The notes beneath the pieces are model-generated. The model had not been told where the DNA came from and did no database searches. It saw only the letters and a program-made list of their open reading frames with translations. A stretch of DNA of 6,837 nucleotides. Origin: Pseudomonadota bacterium. GTDB lineage: Bacteria > Pseudomonadota > Alphaproteobacteria > Rhizobiales > Beijerinckiaceae. The stretch spans positions 1 through 6,837 of the forward strand of contig JAGWRL010000243.1 in the NCBI GenBank assembly GCA_028876585.1, given 5' to 3'. This document shows positions 6,538-6,837 of this stretch, one piece after another (positions within the stretch are counted from its first letter, which is position 1; every line of letters begins with the position of its first letter). Position numbers and translations under genes: made by a program.

Positions 6538-6837
6538 GTGTCGACCCGTTTTCCCTTTCCCCAACTCGACCTTTTGCCCCCCGACATCCGCGAGCGCATC
6601 GTCGCGGTGCAGGAGAAATCCGGCTTCGTGCCGAATGTGTTTCTGGCGCTCGCCCGCCGGCCGGACGAGTTCCGCGCCTTTTTCGCCTATCACGACGCGC
6701 TGATGGAGAAGCCGGGCGGCCTCAGCAAAGCCGAGCGCGAGATGATCGTGGTGGCGTCTTCGGGCCTCAACGATTGCCTCTATTGCGTGGTGGCGCATGG
6801 CGCGATCCTGCGCATCCGCGCCAAGAACCCGCGGCTC
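6538..6837 (+). CDS. AhpD-like peroxidase-related enzyme (carboxymuconolactone decarboxylase family), N-terminal part
   Basis: The first 100 residues of a protein running off the window, in frame to the last base. It begins with GTG (STRFPFPQLDLLPPDIRE). The AhpD-type redox centre is complete: E68, C80-x-x-C83 and H87 in NDCLYCVVAHG. The spacing E-12-C-3-C-4-H is the same as in Mycobacterium AhpD (E118, C130, C133, H137). In that family the cysteine pair reduces hydroperoxides, or accepts electrons, through a disulphide cycle. The opening LPPDIRERIVAVQEKSGFVPN with FRAFFAYHDALM is typical of the 'uncharacterized peroxidase-related enzyme' group (about 180-200 residues), a cytoplasmic protein whose substrate is not known. 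It has its own ribosome site and lies behind the terminator of the DUF1236 gene, so it probably has its own promoter; none stands out in the 50 bases before it. Confidence 0.85.
   Translation, partial: MSTRFPFPQLDLLPPDIRERIVAVQEKSGFVPNVFLALARRPDEFRAFFAYHDALMEKPGGLSKAEREMIVVASSGLNDCLYCVVAHGAILRIRAKNPRL

Noticed and set aside
5323..6798. Very long minus-strand open frame (491 codons) over the DUF1236 gene
   Set aside because: It is antisense to a gene with signal peptide, ribosome site, promoter and terminator; its product is low-complexity Arg/Ala/Leu with no domain and runs across an intrinsic terminator and part of the DUF3253 gene. High GC alone explains it.

Overview
The window is a GC-rich (about two thirds G+C by eye) stretch of chromosome with alphaproteobacterial character, most likely Hyphomicrobiales (Rhizobiales). 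This rests on the AccC sequence type, a DUF1236 secreted protein, a DUF3253 protein, a near-perfect EcfG-type (general stress) promoter, and a dispersed repeat with CGTCATNGCGAG-like ends of the kind common in Bradyrhizobium and its relatives. The genus cannot be fixed from the sequence alone.

Layout. Bases 2-1006 (+) are the C-terminal three quarters of accC, biotin carboxylase. It converges on a LysR-type regulator (1003-1935, -), and the two genes share one TTAA at their stop codons. The regulator is divergent from ligA-ligB (2011-2355 and 2357-3220, +), the two subunits of a protocatechuate 4,5-dioxygenase-type extradiol ring-cleavage enzyme. The divergent gap is under 80 bases and carries a T-N11-A dyad that could be the LysR operator. 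Bases 3221-3636 are non-coding: a strong hairpin just after ligB, then a roughly 176-base repeat-like element with nested inverted repeats. Next come two minus-strand genes: a Tat-exported calcineurin-like phosphoesterase (3637-5307) and, upstream of it, a small DUF3253 protein (5358-5636). Divergent from these is a secreted DUF1236 protein (5734-6444, +) with an EcfG-type promoter in front and a textbook terminator behind. The window ends inside an AhpD-like peroxidase-related gene (6538-6837, +, GTG start).

How the genes fit together. lysR and ligAB look like a small self-regulated ring-cleavage module: LigAB would open protocatechuate (or a close catechol acid) between C4 and C5, and the LysR protein would sense a pathway compound. 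No other genes of the 4,5-cleavage pathway are in the window. accC belongs to fatty-acid synthesis and is only a neighbour. The right half has an envelope and stress flavour: an exported phosphoesterase, a stress-promoter-driven secreted protein and a thiol peroxidase-like enzyme. Any functional link among them is inference.

No tRNA, rRNA, CRISPR array, transposase or phage gene was seen. The observations most worth following up are the EcfG-type promoter, the structured intergenic element, and the isolated lysR-ligAB module directly behind accC.
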